Assembly (NCBI RefSeq): GCF_000310145.2
Contig: NZ_AMXA01000028.1
Location: 1 to 48,085, forward strand
Direction of reading: 5' to 3'
Length of the DNA: 48,085 nt
Origin: Thauera sp. 28
GTDB lineage: Bacteria > Pseudomonadota > Gammaproteobacteria > Burkholderiales > Rhodocyclaceae
Under the pieces are notes generated by a model. The model was not told the DNA's origin. It searched no databases and saw only the letters and a program-made list of their open reading frames with translations. Position numbers and translations under genes: made by a program. Below, piece by piece: positions 1 to 8,860 of this stretch (position 1 is its first letter; every line of letters starts with the position of its first letter).

Positions 1-4
1 GGCT

Positions 5-133
5 GGCGCCGCTCCTACAGGGAGGGCGCAGGCGTGCGGGGCTTGCCGTAGGAGCGGCGCGAGCCGCGAGCCTTTAAAGCACCTGACCCGTACGCCATCG
101 CCTTCAACCCCTCGCGGCTGTCGCCGCTCCTAC
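5..133. repeat. REP-like inverted repeat cluster
   Basis: Three copies of a GTAGGAGCGGC-type unit lie close together. A full forward copy is at 48-70, an inverted copy at 111-133 and a partial inverted copy at about 5-19. The forward unit has an internal palindrome, GCGGC-gcga-GCCGC. Unit shape and placement just after the end of liuD resemble the REP/BIME elements known in Pseudomonas and Xanthomonas, which are mobilised by RAYT transposases. No RAYT gene is visible here. A role in mRNA end protection or termination of the liu transcript is inference. Confidence 0.7.
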
Positions 134-153
134 AGCAATCGGCCTTGCGTGAA

Positions 154-2157
154 TCAGGCCGCGGCGGCCTCGAAATCCACCAACTCGGCGCCGTCGCCCA
201 CCTGGTCGCCGACGCCGAAGCGGAAGGCCTTGACCGTGCCGGCGGCGGGCGCGGTGATGGTGTGCTCCATCTTCATCGCCTCCAGGATCAGCAGCGGCGC
301 GCCCTTCTCTACCTTGGCACCCTCAGCGGCAACGAGCGCGATGACCTTGCCGGGCATCGGCGCCAGCAGGCCGCCCTCGGCGCCGCCACCCTCGCCGCCG
401 TGGTGCAGCGGATCGACTGCAGCAAGTTGCCAGGCGCGTCCCTTGGCGAAGACGTGGCGGCGGCCGGCGGCGGCGATCACGGTGGCGTCCATGCGCGTGC
501 CGTCGAGCTCGACGCGCAGCAGCCCGCGCTCGTTCAGCTCACCGCGTGCCTCGACGCTGCGACCGTCGATGGAGAGCCGCCAGGCCCCCGGCAGGTAGGC
601 GACATCGACGGCGTGGTCGGTATCGGCATGACGGAACAGCAACGTGCGACGTGCGGTGGCGTTCATCCGCCAGCCGTCGCGCGCATGCCAGGGCGAGCGC
701 GCATCCGCCGTGCGCTGCGCGCGCTTGTCGGCCAGGGCCGCTTCGCGCAGCAGCTCGGCGAGCGCGGCAATCTGCAGCACTTCGTCCGCCACCCCGACGT
801 CGGCGGGGAAGAGATAGGCCTTCTCGCGCTCGATCAGGCCGGTGTCGAGGTCGGCACCCGAGAACGCCGGGCAGGCCGTCAGGCGCGACAGGAACTCGAT
901 GTTGTTGGCGACACCCACCACGCGGTAGTCGGCCAGCGCCTGCAGCATGCGGGCGAGCGCGCGGTCGCGGTTGATGTCCCATACGATCAGCTTGGCGATC
1001 ATCGGGTCGTAGTGCGGGCTGATCTCATCACCCTCCTCGACGCCGGTGTCGACGCGCACATGCAGCGACTCGGCGGGCGGCGCCAGGTGCACCAGCTTGC
1101 CGGTGGAGGGCAGGAAGCCCTTGGCCGGGTCTTCGGCGTAGATGCGCGCCTCGAGTGCATGGCCGCGGATCTGCAGTTGCTCCTGCTCCAGCGGCAGCTT
1201 CTCGCCCGAGGCGACGCGCAGCTGCCACTCGACCAGATCCAGCCCGGTGATCATCTCGGTGACCGGGTGCTCGACCTGCAGGCGGGTGTTCATCTCCATG
1301 AAGTAGAAGGAACCGTCCTGGTTGGCGATGAACTCCACCGTGCCGGCGCCGACGTAACCCACCGCTTTGGCCGCATCGACCGCCGCCTTGCCCATCGCAG
1401 CACGCCGCTCGGGCGTCATGCCGGGCGCGGGCGCTTCTTCCAGCACCTTCTGGTGGCGGCGCTGCACCGAGCAGTCGCGCTCGAACAGGTACACCACGTT
1501 GCCGTGGGTGTCACCGAAGACCTGGATCTCGATGTGGCGAGGCTTGGTGATGTACTTCTCGACCAGCACATGGTCGTCGCCGAAACTGGAGATGGCCTCG
1601 CGCTTGCAGGAGGCGAGCAGGTCGATGAAGTCCTCCGACTTCTCGACCAGGCGCATGCCCTTGCCGCCACCGCCGGCCGCGGCCTTGATCAGCACCGGGT
1701 AGCCGATGGCGTCGGCCTGCTGGTGCAGGTAAGCCGGCGCCTGCTCGTCGCCGTGGTAGCCGGGGGTGAGCGGCACGCCGGCCGCTTCCATCAGCTTCTT
1801 GGCCTCGGACTTCGAGCCCATGGCGCGAATCGCCGACACCGGCGGGCCGATGAAGACGATGCCCTCGCGCTCGCAGGCGTGGCAGAAGTCCTCGTTCTCG
1901 GACAGAAAGCCATAGCCCGGGTGGATGGCCTGGGCGCCGGTCTGCTTGGCCGCAGCGATGATCTTGTCGATGACGAGGTAGCTCTCGCGCGCCGCCGCGG
2001 GGCCGATCAGCACCGCCTCGTCGGCCAGGCGTACGTGGCGGGCGTTGGCATCGGCCTCGGAATACACCGCGACGGTCTTGATGCCCATGCGGCGGGCGGT
2101 CTTGATCACCCTGCAGGCGATCTCTCCACGATTGGCAATCAGGATCTTGTCGAACAT
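154..2157 (-). CDS. liuD: 3-methylcrotonyl-CoA carboxylase, biotin-containing alpha subunit
   Basis: This 667-residue protein carboxylates its biotin with ATP and bicarbonate and passes the carboxyl group to 3-methylcrotonyl-CoA with the LiuB beta subunit, in cytosolic leucine degradation. It opens with the biotin carboxylase signature MFDKILIANRGEIACRV. It then has the ATP-grasp glycine-rich loop KAAAGGGGKGMR and the catalytic block EMNTRLQVEHPVTE. The C-terminus is a biotinyl domain with AMKM; the biotinylated lysine is about K629, 38 residues from the end. Length fits MCC alpha. The start at 2157 is chosen because the longer in-frame start would add 16 non-homologous residues. It is the last gene of the operon, 68 bases after liuC. 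Propionyl- or geranyl-CoA carboxylase subunits look similar; the neighbouring isovaleryl-CoA dehydrogenase and hydratase genes decide for leucine. No HMG-CoA lyase gene is seen; it may lie beyond the left edge. Confidence 0.9.
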   Translation of the reverse strand: MFDKILIANRGEIACRVIKTARRMGIKTVAVYSEADANARHVRLADEAVLIGPAAARESYLVIDKIIAAAKQTGAQAIHPGYGFLSENEDFCHACEREGIVFIGPPVSAIRAMGSKSEAKKLMEAAGVPLTPGYHGDEQAPAYLHQQADAIGYPVLIKAAAGGGGKGMRLVEKSEDFIDLLASCKREAISSFGDDHVLVEKYITKPRHIEIQVFGDTHGNVVYLFERDCSVQRRHQKVLEEAPAPGMTPERRAAMGKAAVDAAKAVGYVGAGTVEFIANQDGSFYFMEMNTRLQVEHPVTEMITGLDLVEWQLRVASGEKLPLEQEQLQIRGHALEARIYAEDPAKGFLPSTGKLVHLAPPAESLHVRVDTGVEEGDEISPHYDPMIAKLIVWDINRDRALARMLQALADYRVVGVANNIEFLSRLTACPAFSGADLDTGLIEREKAYLFPADVGVADEVLQIAALAELLREAALADKRAQRTADARSPWHARDGWRMNATARRTLLFRHADTDHAVDVAYLPGAWRLSIDGRSVEARGELNERGLLRVELDGTRMDATVIAAAGRRHVFAKGRAWQLAAVDPLHHGGEGGGAEGGLLAPMPGKVIALVAAEGAKVEKGAPLLILEAMKMEHTITAPAAGTVKAFRFGVGDQVGDGAELVDFEAAAA

Positions 2158-2225
2158 GTTGTCTCCAGCGTGTCTTGTGTCGGTTCGGCGCGAGGCCAGG
2201 CGCAATTTCGGCCCAATTCCGGCAT

Positions 2226-3017
2226 TCAGCCCTGCGCGATCCAGGCTGCAGGGCGCTTGTCGAGGAAGGCAGCCAGGCCTTCCTTGGCCTCCGGGGTTGC
2301 GCGCAGGCTGGCGATGCGGCCTGCGGTATCCATCACCAGCGCATCGCTCACCGGCCGGTTGGCCACCGCACGGATCAGATCCTTGGCCGCAGCCTGCGAC
2401 TTGGGGCCGCCCTGCAGCAGCGCATCGACCACTTCCTCGACCTTGGCATCCAGCGCCTCGGCGGCGACTGCCTCATGGGCCAGCCCCAGCTCGGCCGCGC
2501 GTGTCGCATTGATGCGCTCGGCAGTCTGGAAGTAGCGGTAGGCCTGGCGCTCGCCGATGGCACGGATCACGTAGGGGCTGATCGCCGACGGGATGATCCC
2601 GAACTTGACCTCCGAAGTCGCAAACACCGCCTTGTCACCGGCAATGCAGATATCGCAGGCGCTCGCCAGCCCCATGCCGCCACCCAGCGCCGCACCATGC
2701 ACGCGGGCGATGGTGGGCTTGTTCATCTCCGCCAGGGTGCGCAGCATGCCGGCGAGCTTCATCGCATCGGCGAAGTTCTCCGCCTCGCTCGCCTCGCCGG
2801 CGGCCCTCATCCAGTTGAGGTCGGCGCCGGCCGAAAAACTCTTGCCGCGTCCCGCCAGCACGACCGCGCGCACCGCGTTGTCGGCATCGAGCTCGATGCA
2901 GGCGGCGGTGAGGTCGGCGATCAGCTGCGCGTTGAAGGCGTTATGCACGTCCGGACGGTTCATCCAGATCGTCGCCACACCACCCGCGCGGACGATCTCC
3001 AGGGTCTCGTAGCTCAT
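2226..3017 (-). CDS. liuC: Methylglutaconyl-CoA hydratase (enoyl-CoA hydratase family)
   Basis: A 263-residue crotonase-fold enzyme, expected to hydrate 3-methylglutaconyl-CoA to HMG-CoA in leucine breakdown. The crotonase signatures are visible: NRPDVHNAFNAQL near the N-terminus, the first oxyanion-hole segment GKSFSAGADLNWM at about 58-70, and the second one HGAALGGGMGLASACDI at about residues 108-124. Length is typical of the family. The start at 3017 is preceded by a purine-rich AAGGGGG about six bases upstream. It lies nine bases after liuB, so the two are almost certainly co-translated. Sequence alone would allow other enoyl-CoA hydratases; the position between the MCC subunit genes makes methylglutaconyl-CoA hydratase the best call. 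Confidence 0.87.
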   Translation of the reverse strand: MSYETLEIVRAGGVATIWMNRPDVHNAFNAQLIADLTAACIELDADNAVRAVVLAGRGKSFSAGADLNWMRAAGEASEAENFADAMKLAGMLRTLAEMNKPTIARVHGAALGGGMGLASACDICIAGDKAVFATSEVKFGIIPSAISPYVIRAIGERQAYRYFQTAERINATRAAELGLAHEAVAAEALDAKVEEVVDALLQGGPKSQAAAKDLIRAVANRPVSDALVMDTAGRIASLRATPEAKEGLAAFLDKRPAAWIAQG

Positions 3018-3026
3018 CTCGCCCCC

Positions 3027-4634
<1,608 letters not shown>

Positions 4635-4648
4635 CGCAGACGCTCCGC

Positions 4649-5830
4649 TCAGCGGGTTTCGGAAAACAGCTCGCGACCGATCAGCATGCGACGGATCTCG
4701 CTGGTGCCGGCGCCGATCTCGTACAGCTTGGCGTCGCGCCACAGACGGCCCACCGAATACTCGTTCGTGTAGCCCACGCCGCCCAGCGCCTGGATCGCCT
4801 CGCCCGCCATCCAGGTCGCCTTCTCGGCGGTGTAGAGGATGACGCCGGCGGCGTCCTTGCGCAGCGTGCGCGCGTGGTCGGCGCGGTCGCAGGCCTGGCC
4901 CACGGCGTAGGCGTAGGCGCGGCAGGCGCTCCAGGTGGAGTACAGGTCGGCGATCTTGCCCTGCATGAGCTGGAACTCGCCGATCGGGGTGTCGAACTGC
5001 TTGCGCTCGTGCATGTAGGGCACGACCGCGTCCATGCACGCCGCCATGATGCCGAGCGGGCCGCCCGACAGCACGGCGCGCTCGTAGTCCAGGCCCGACA
5101 TCAGCACCTGCACGCCGCGGCCGATGTTGGCCTCACCGCCGAGCACGTTCTCGACCGGCACCTCGACGTCGTCGAAGAACAGCGGATAGGTGTTGGAGCC
5201 GCGCATGCCGAGCTTGTCGAGGTGGGTGCCGCAGGAGAAGCCCTTCATGCCCTTCTCGATGATGAAGGCGGTGATGCCCTTGGGACCGGCGTTGATGTCG
5301 GTCTTGGCGTAGACCACCAGGGTGTCGGCGTCGCCGCCGTTGGTGATCCACATCTTGGCGCCGTTGAGCACGAAATGGTCGCCCTTGCGGTCGGCGCGCA
5401 GCTTCATCGACACCACGTCGGAACCGGCGTTGGGCTCGGACATCGCCAGCGCGCCGACGTGGTCGCCCGAGATCAGCTTGGGGAGGTATTTCTGCTTCTG
5501 CGCCTCGGTGCCGTTGCGGCGGATCTGGTTGATGCACAGGTTGGAGTGCGCGCCGTACGAGAGGCCCACCGAGGCCGAGGCACGCGAGATCTCTTCCATC
5601 GCCACGATGTGGGCGAGGTAGCCCATGTCGGTACCGCCGTACTCCTCGCTCACCGTCATGCCGTGAACGCCGAGGTCGCCGAGCTTTTTCCACAGGTCTG
5701 CGGGGAACTCGTTGACGCGGTCGATCTCGGCCGCGCGCGGTGCGATCTCGGCAGCGCAGAAGGCCTGCAAGGTGTCGCGCAGGGCGTCGATGGTCTCGCC
5801 GAGGTTGAAGTTCAGGCTGGGCACGTTCAT
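4649..5830 (-). CDS. liuA: Isovaleryl-CoA dehydrogenase
   Basis: A 393-residue FAD-dependent acyl-CoA dehydrogenase that oxidises isovaleryl-CoA to 3-methylcrotonyl-CoA and passes electrons to ETF. The diagnostic feature is [15 protein letters not shown] at about 247-260: isovaleryl-CoA dehydrogenases carry their catalytic glutamate here (E250), not at the C-terminal YEG position of other family members. The flavin-binding MSEPNAGSD (130-138) and WITNGGDAD (161-169) motifs are present, as is a C-terminal [21 protein letters not shown] block. The start at 5830 has AAGGAG seven bases upstream. It is the first gene of the liu operon, so its promoter must lie in the 159-base gap shared with the divergent AraC-type regulator. 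Confidence 0.95.
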   Translation of the reverse strand: MNVPSLNFNLGETIDALRDTLQAFCAAEIAPRAAEIDRVNEFPADLWKKLGDLGVHGMTVSEEYGGTDMGYLAHIVAMEEISRASASVGLSYGAHSNLCINQIRRNGTEAQKQKYLPKLISGDHVGALAMSEPNAGSDVVSMKLRADRKGDHFVLNGAKMWITNGGDADTLVVYAKTDINAGPKGITAFIIEKGMKGFSCGTHLDKLGMRGSNTYPLFFDDVEVPVENVLGGEANIGRGVQVLMSGLDYERAVLSGGPLGIMAACMDAVVPYMHERKQFDTPIGEFQLMQGKIADLYSTWSACRAYAYAVGQACDRADHARTLRKDAAGVILYTAEKATWMAGEAIQALGGVGYTNEYSVGRLWRDAKLYEIGAGTSEIRRMLIGRELFSETR

Positions 5831-5989
5831 GGGGTGTCTCCTTCTCGAGGTTGTCCTGGCGCGGCGGGCAGTGCGCAGATCCATTATGGACGGCGCATGC
5901 CCGAAGATAGGACGAGATTAAGCGCAGCGTGCGCCCGCCGAGTGCCATCGTGGTTGCAATTCGTGCCATGCCCGCTAGCATTCCAGCAC

Positions 5990-7036
5990 ATGAAGATCCT
6001 CGCCCCCTCACCCGCCGACCTCACTCGGGGCCGCGCCGCCACGCCGATCGCCTTTATCCGTGCGATCGTCCTAGGGTACCGGCTGCGGGGCATGGATCCG
6101 GCCAGCGCACTTGCGCAGGCGCAGATCCCGGCAGCAGTGCTGGAAGACCCTGCAGCACGGGTCACCGCTGCACAGATGGAACTGCTCTCGGGAATCGCCA
6201 TGCAGGCGCTCGACGACGAAGCGCTGGGTTGGTTCTCGCGCCGCCTGCCCTGGGGCAGCTATGGCATGCTGTGCCGGGCGTCACTCACCTCGCCGACGCT
6301 GGAGGTGGCGCTGAAACGCTGGTGCCGCCACCACCGCTTGCTGACCGAGGACATCGTGTTCGAGCTCGTGCCCCAGCGCGGCGTGGCGACTATCCGGGTT
6401 GCCGAACACACTGAACTGGGTGAGTTGCGCGAGTTCTGCCTGGTCAGCACGCTGCGCTACCTGCTCGGCTACGCCTGCTGGCTGGTCGACTCGCGTATCG
6501 CACTGACCGCAGCCGCCTTCCCCTTCGACGCCCCGGCGCATGCCGACGCCTACGCCTACCTGTTCGCCGGGCCTGCAAGCTTCTCGGCCCCTGCTGCAGC
6601 GATCAGCTTCGACGCCCGCTACCTCACCCTGCCGGTACGCCGCGACGAGAAGGCGCTGCAGGCCATGCTGCAACGCGCGCTCCCGCTCACCGTGCTGCAA
6701 TACCGCCGCGACCGCCTGCTCGTGCACAGCGTCGCCCAGCTCCTTGCTGCCACGCCAGCGGCCGCGCACACCGCCGAGGACGTCGCTGCACAGCTGAACC
6801 TTTCGGTACGAACCTTGCACCGGCAACTGAAGGAGGAAGGCGTGTCGCTGCAACAGCTCAAGAACGAAGCCCGGCGCGAGCACGCGACCCGGCTGCTGCT
6901 GCAGACCCGCAAACCGGTCAAGCAGGTCGCGGCAGCCGTCGGTTTCGACAGCGAGAAGAGCTTTGCGCGGGCATTCCGCGCGTGGACAGGGGCTGCGCCA
7001 AGTGCCTATCGAACGGGCGCAGACTCCGCAGCATAG
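5990..7036 (+). CDS. AraC-family transcriptional regulator
   Basis: A 348-residue regulator. The N-terminal two thirds resemble the arabinose-binding-like ligand domain found in OruR/ArgR-type AraC proteins (opening segment around RAIVLGYRLRGMDP and a central LRYLLGYACWLVDSRI). The last 90 residues form the double helix-turn-helix: AEDVAAQLNLSVRTLHRQL for the first helix pair and VKQVAAAVGFDSEKSFARAF for the second, ending with the usual GAAPSAYR. The start at 5990 begins MKILAPSPADLT. Longer open frames upstream overlap liuA and are not credible. It is transcribed divergently from liuA with 159 bases between them, which suggests it controls the leucine operon; that is inference from position. 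No LiuR-type MerR gene adjoins this operon. Confidence 0.85.
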   Translation: MKILAPSPADLTRGRAATPIAFIRAIVLGYRLRGMDPASALAQAQIPAAVLEDPAARVTAAQMELLSGIAMQALDDEALGWFSRRLPWGSYGMLCRASLTSPTLEVALKRWCRHHRLLTEDIVFELVPQRGVATIRVAEHTELGELREFCLVSTLRYLLGYACWLVDSRIALTAAAFPFDAPAHADAYAYLFAGPASFSAPAAAISFDARYLTLPVRRDEKALQAMLQRALPLTVLQYRRDRLLVHSVAQLLAATPAAAHTAEDVAAQLNLSVRTLHRQLKEEGVSLQQLKNEARREHATRLLLQTRKPVKQVAAAVGFDSEKSFARAFRAWTGAAPSAYRTGADSAA

Positions 7037-7217
7037 CGGGCACGCAGCGTGCAGCCCATCTCGCCTCACCTCACGAACAGCGTGAGCGAAAGCAGTGAGG
7101 GTCTTGTGCATCGGTGCGGACGGGCTGGCTCGGGGCCCGCATTCTAGCCTTGCACCCTGTTTCGCCGAAGCCGACACTGCCCCTACCCGATCAGCCACTC
7201 AAGCGCGAGACATTGCA

Positions 7218-7700
7218 ATGGACCTCCCCGCCCACCAGCTCACCATGACCGTCCTGATGACGCCCGACACCGCCAACTTCTCAGGCAAGGTTCACGGCGG
7301 CGCCATCCTCAAGCTGCTCGACCAGGTGGCCTACGCCTGTGCTGCGCGCTACGCCGGCCACTATGTCGTCACCCTCAGCGTCGACCAGGTGATGTTCCGC
7401 CAGCCCATCCAGGTTGGCGAACTGGTCAGCTTCCTCGCCTCGGTCAACCACACCGGCAACTCGTCGATGGAGGTGGGCATCAAGGTCGTTGCCGAGGACA
7501 TCCGCGCCAAGGTCGTACGCCACGTCAATAGCTGCTTCTTCACCATGATTGCGGTCGACGACGAAGGCCGGCCGACCAAGGTGCCGGCGCTCGAACCCCA
7601 TACGCCGGACGAACGCCGCCGCTTCGCCGAAGCCGAAGTGCGCCGCGCGATGCGGCGCGAGATGGAGCGCAAGTTCGCCGAGGTGCGCGGCGGAGAATGA
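7218..7700 (+). CDS. Acyl-CoA thioesterase, hotdog fold (YciA-like)
   Basis: A 160-residue single hotdog-domain protein expected to hydrolyse acyl-CoA thioesters in the cytosol. The recognisable core is NFSGKVHGGAILKLLDQVAYACAAR (about 20-44, split here only by eye), followed by the strand TLSVDQVMFRQPIQVGEL and the VVRHVNSCFFTMIAVDDEGRP segment typical of YciA/BACH-type thioesterases. A basic C-terminal tail follows (RRAMRREMERKF). The start at 7218 (MDLPAHQLTMTV) fits the family; its ribosome site is weak. It converges on the MBL gene of the next operon, with 29 bases between the two stops. Substrate is unknown; closeness to the liu operon hints at branched acyl-CoAs but proves nothing. Confidence 0.85.
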   Translation: MDLPAHQLTMTVLMTPDTANFSGKVHGGAILKLLDQVAYACAARYAGHYVVTLSVDQVMFRQPIQVGELVSFLASVNHTGNSSMEVGIKVVAEDIRAKVVRHVNSCFFTMIAVDDEGRPTKVPALEPHTPDERRRFAEAEVRRAMRREMERKFAEVRGGE

Positions 7701-7729
7701 GATCAGCCCGATCGGCGCCTGCTGCCCCC

Positions 7730-8860
7730 TCACAGCTCGATCACGTAGGGCTCCCCTGGGGTCGGGTTGTACTCGGCGATGTAGCCGAGCCCGGCCTGCC
7801 TTTCCGCCGGAGCCCAGCGTAGCGTCGTCTGGCTTTCGTAGTTGAAGCACAGCGTTGGCGGCTGATGCACCGAACGCGCAATGATGCGTTGCACGGCTTC
7901 GGCATCGGGGTGGCGGAACTGGCTGCCATTGGTGCTGAACAGGAAGCGCGGGCTGTCGATGAGGGCGAGCAGCTCGTCGCTGATGTTGCCCGCGCTGCCG
8001 TGGTGCGACACCTTGACCGCATCGACGCGCAACACCGCTTCGCCGCGCTGCGCGAGCAGGCGGCGAAGCGAGGCGGTGATCACATCATGATGGGCGTCGG
8101 CGAGAAACAGGCAGGACTTGCCGCCAAACTCGGCGAGAAAGGCAATCGAGCTGCCGTTGGCGGCAGCCTTGTCGACCTTGAGCTGGCGCCTGAGCACCGC
8201 GTCGAGCTCCGCGGTCGTGCCCAGCAAGCCCTGGCCAGGCAGGTAGGCCTTGCGCCTGGACAGGCTCGTCCACGCCGACTCGAGGTCACCGGGGTTGATG
8301 TCGGCGCCGAGATCCTTCTTCCAGCGCTCCCGCATGCGGTCGAGCTTGGCCCGGGTGGGCGACAGCAGGGTAAGACGCATGCCGTGCGCGTCAGCCAGGG
8401 TGCATTCCGGCAACACCCCCGTATCGGGCACCACCACCGCATTGCCAGCAAACGCCCTGTTCCACTGTCCGGCGTCGAACCGTCGCACGATCAGCGCACT
8501 GAGGAACTCGCCCTGCTTGCCGCCCAGCACGCGGCCGCCTGCCTGCAGATGACTCCAGCCGTTGAACCAGATGTCGACCACGCGCACCGGTACGGGCTTG
8601 TTGGCGAACAGGCGGACGAGCCCCTCGACATGGTCGGTGTCGACGTGACTCATCACGACCAGCTCGAAGCGCCTGTCACCCTGCGGCAGCGCATCCAGGC
8701 GGGCCTCCAGGTGAGGATAGGTCGCGATCGGGCCGCCATCGATCAACATGCGCCGTGTGCGCGACGCATCGCCGTACTCGACGAACAGGCAATCACCGTG
8801 TCGTGCCGGCAGCATCTCGATGCGAAAGAATGGTGCGGCGCTCATGGGTTGCAGGCTCAC
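7730..8860 (-). CDS. ComEC-like metallo-beta-lactamase-fold hydrolase (third gene of patatin-CHAT-MBL operon)
   Basis: A 376-residue MBL-fold protein. The metal-binding HxDxDH motif is intact at 72-77 (SHVDTDHVEG). Further signatures are LFLADAHHD and VKVSHHGSAGN, followed by RFLFSTNGSQFRHPD, the pattern of the ComEC/Rec2 C-terminal hydrolase domain, here without any membrane segment, so the protein should be cytosolic. The first possible start is a GTG at 8860 that overlaps the stop of the CHAT gene (GTGA), implying translational coupling; an ATG at 8845 is an alternative. Stand-alone ComEC-like MBL proteins beside caspase-like genes occur in predicted conflict systems; nuclease or phosphodiesterase activity is plausible but unproven. 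Confidence 0.85.
   Translation of the reverse strand: MSLQPMSAAPFFRIEMLPARHGDCLFVEYGDASRTRRMLIDGGPIATYPHLEARLDALPQGDRRFELVVMSHVDTDHVEGLVRLFANKPVPVRVVDIWFNGWSHLQAGGRVLGGKQGEFLSALIVRRFDAGQWNRAFAGNAVVVPDTGVLPECTLADAHGMRLTLLSPTRAKLDRMRERWKKDLGADINPGDLESAWTSLSRRKAYLPGQGLLGTTAELDAVLRRQLKVDKAAANGSSIAFLAEFGGKSCLFLADAHHDVITASLRRLLAQRGEAVLRVDAVKVSHHGSAGNISDELLALIDSPRFLFSTNGSQFRHPDAEAVQRIIARSVHQPPTLCFNYESQTTLRWAPAERQAGLGYIAEYNPTPGEPYVIEL

Noticed and set aside
145-2535. Long open frame of about 800 codons on the plus strand opposite liuD and liuC
   Set aside because: It lies fully antisense to two clear enzymes, has histidine/glycine/arginine-rich composition typical of shadow frames in high-GC DNA, and resembles no family. 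Similar frames opposite liuB (2175-4772), the acyl-CoA genes (20971-22557), phaC (25883-28627) and ubiB/arginase (38032-40959) were rejected for the same reason.
4874-5989. N-terminal extension of the AraC-type regulator across liuA
   Set aside because: The frame is open, but the sequence before 5990 is antisense to liuA and unlike any AraC protein; the family-like N-terminus begins at 5990.
7066-7090. Short inverted repeat CTCACG-aacag-CGTGAG after the AraC-type gene as a terminator
   Set aside because: The stem has only six base pairs and no T-tract follows; too weak to call.
7730-8860. Competence gene comEC
   Set aside because: Only the MBL-type hydrolase domain is present; the ComEC membrane channel domain is missing, and the gene sits in the CHAT operon.
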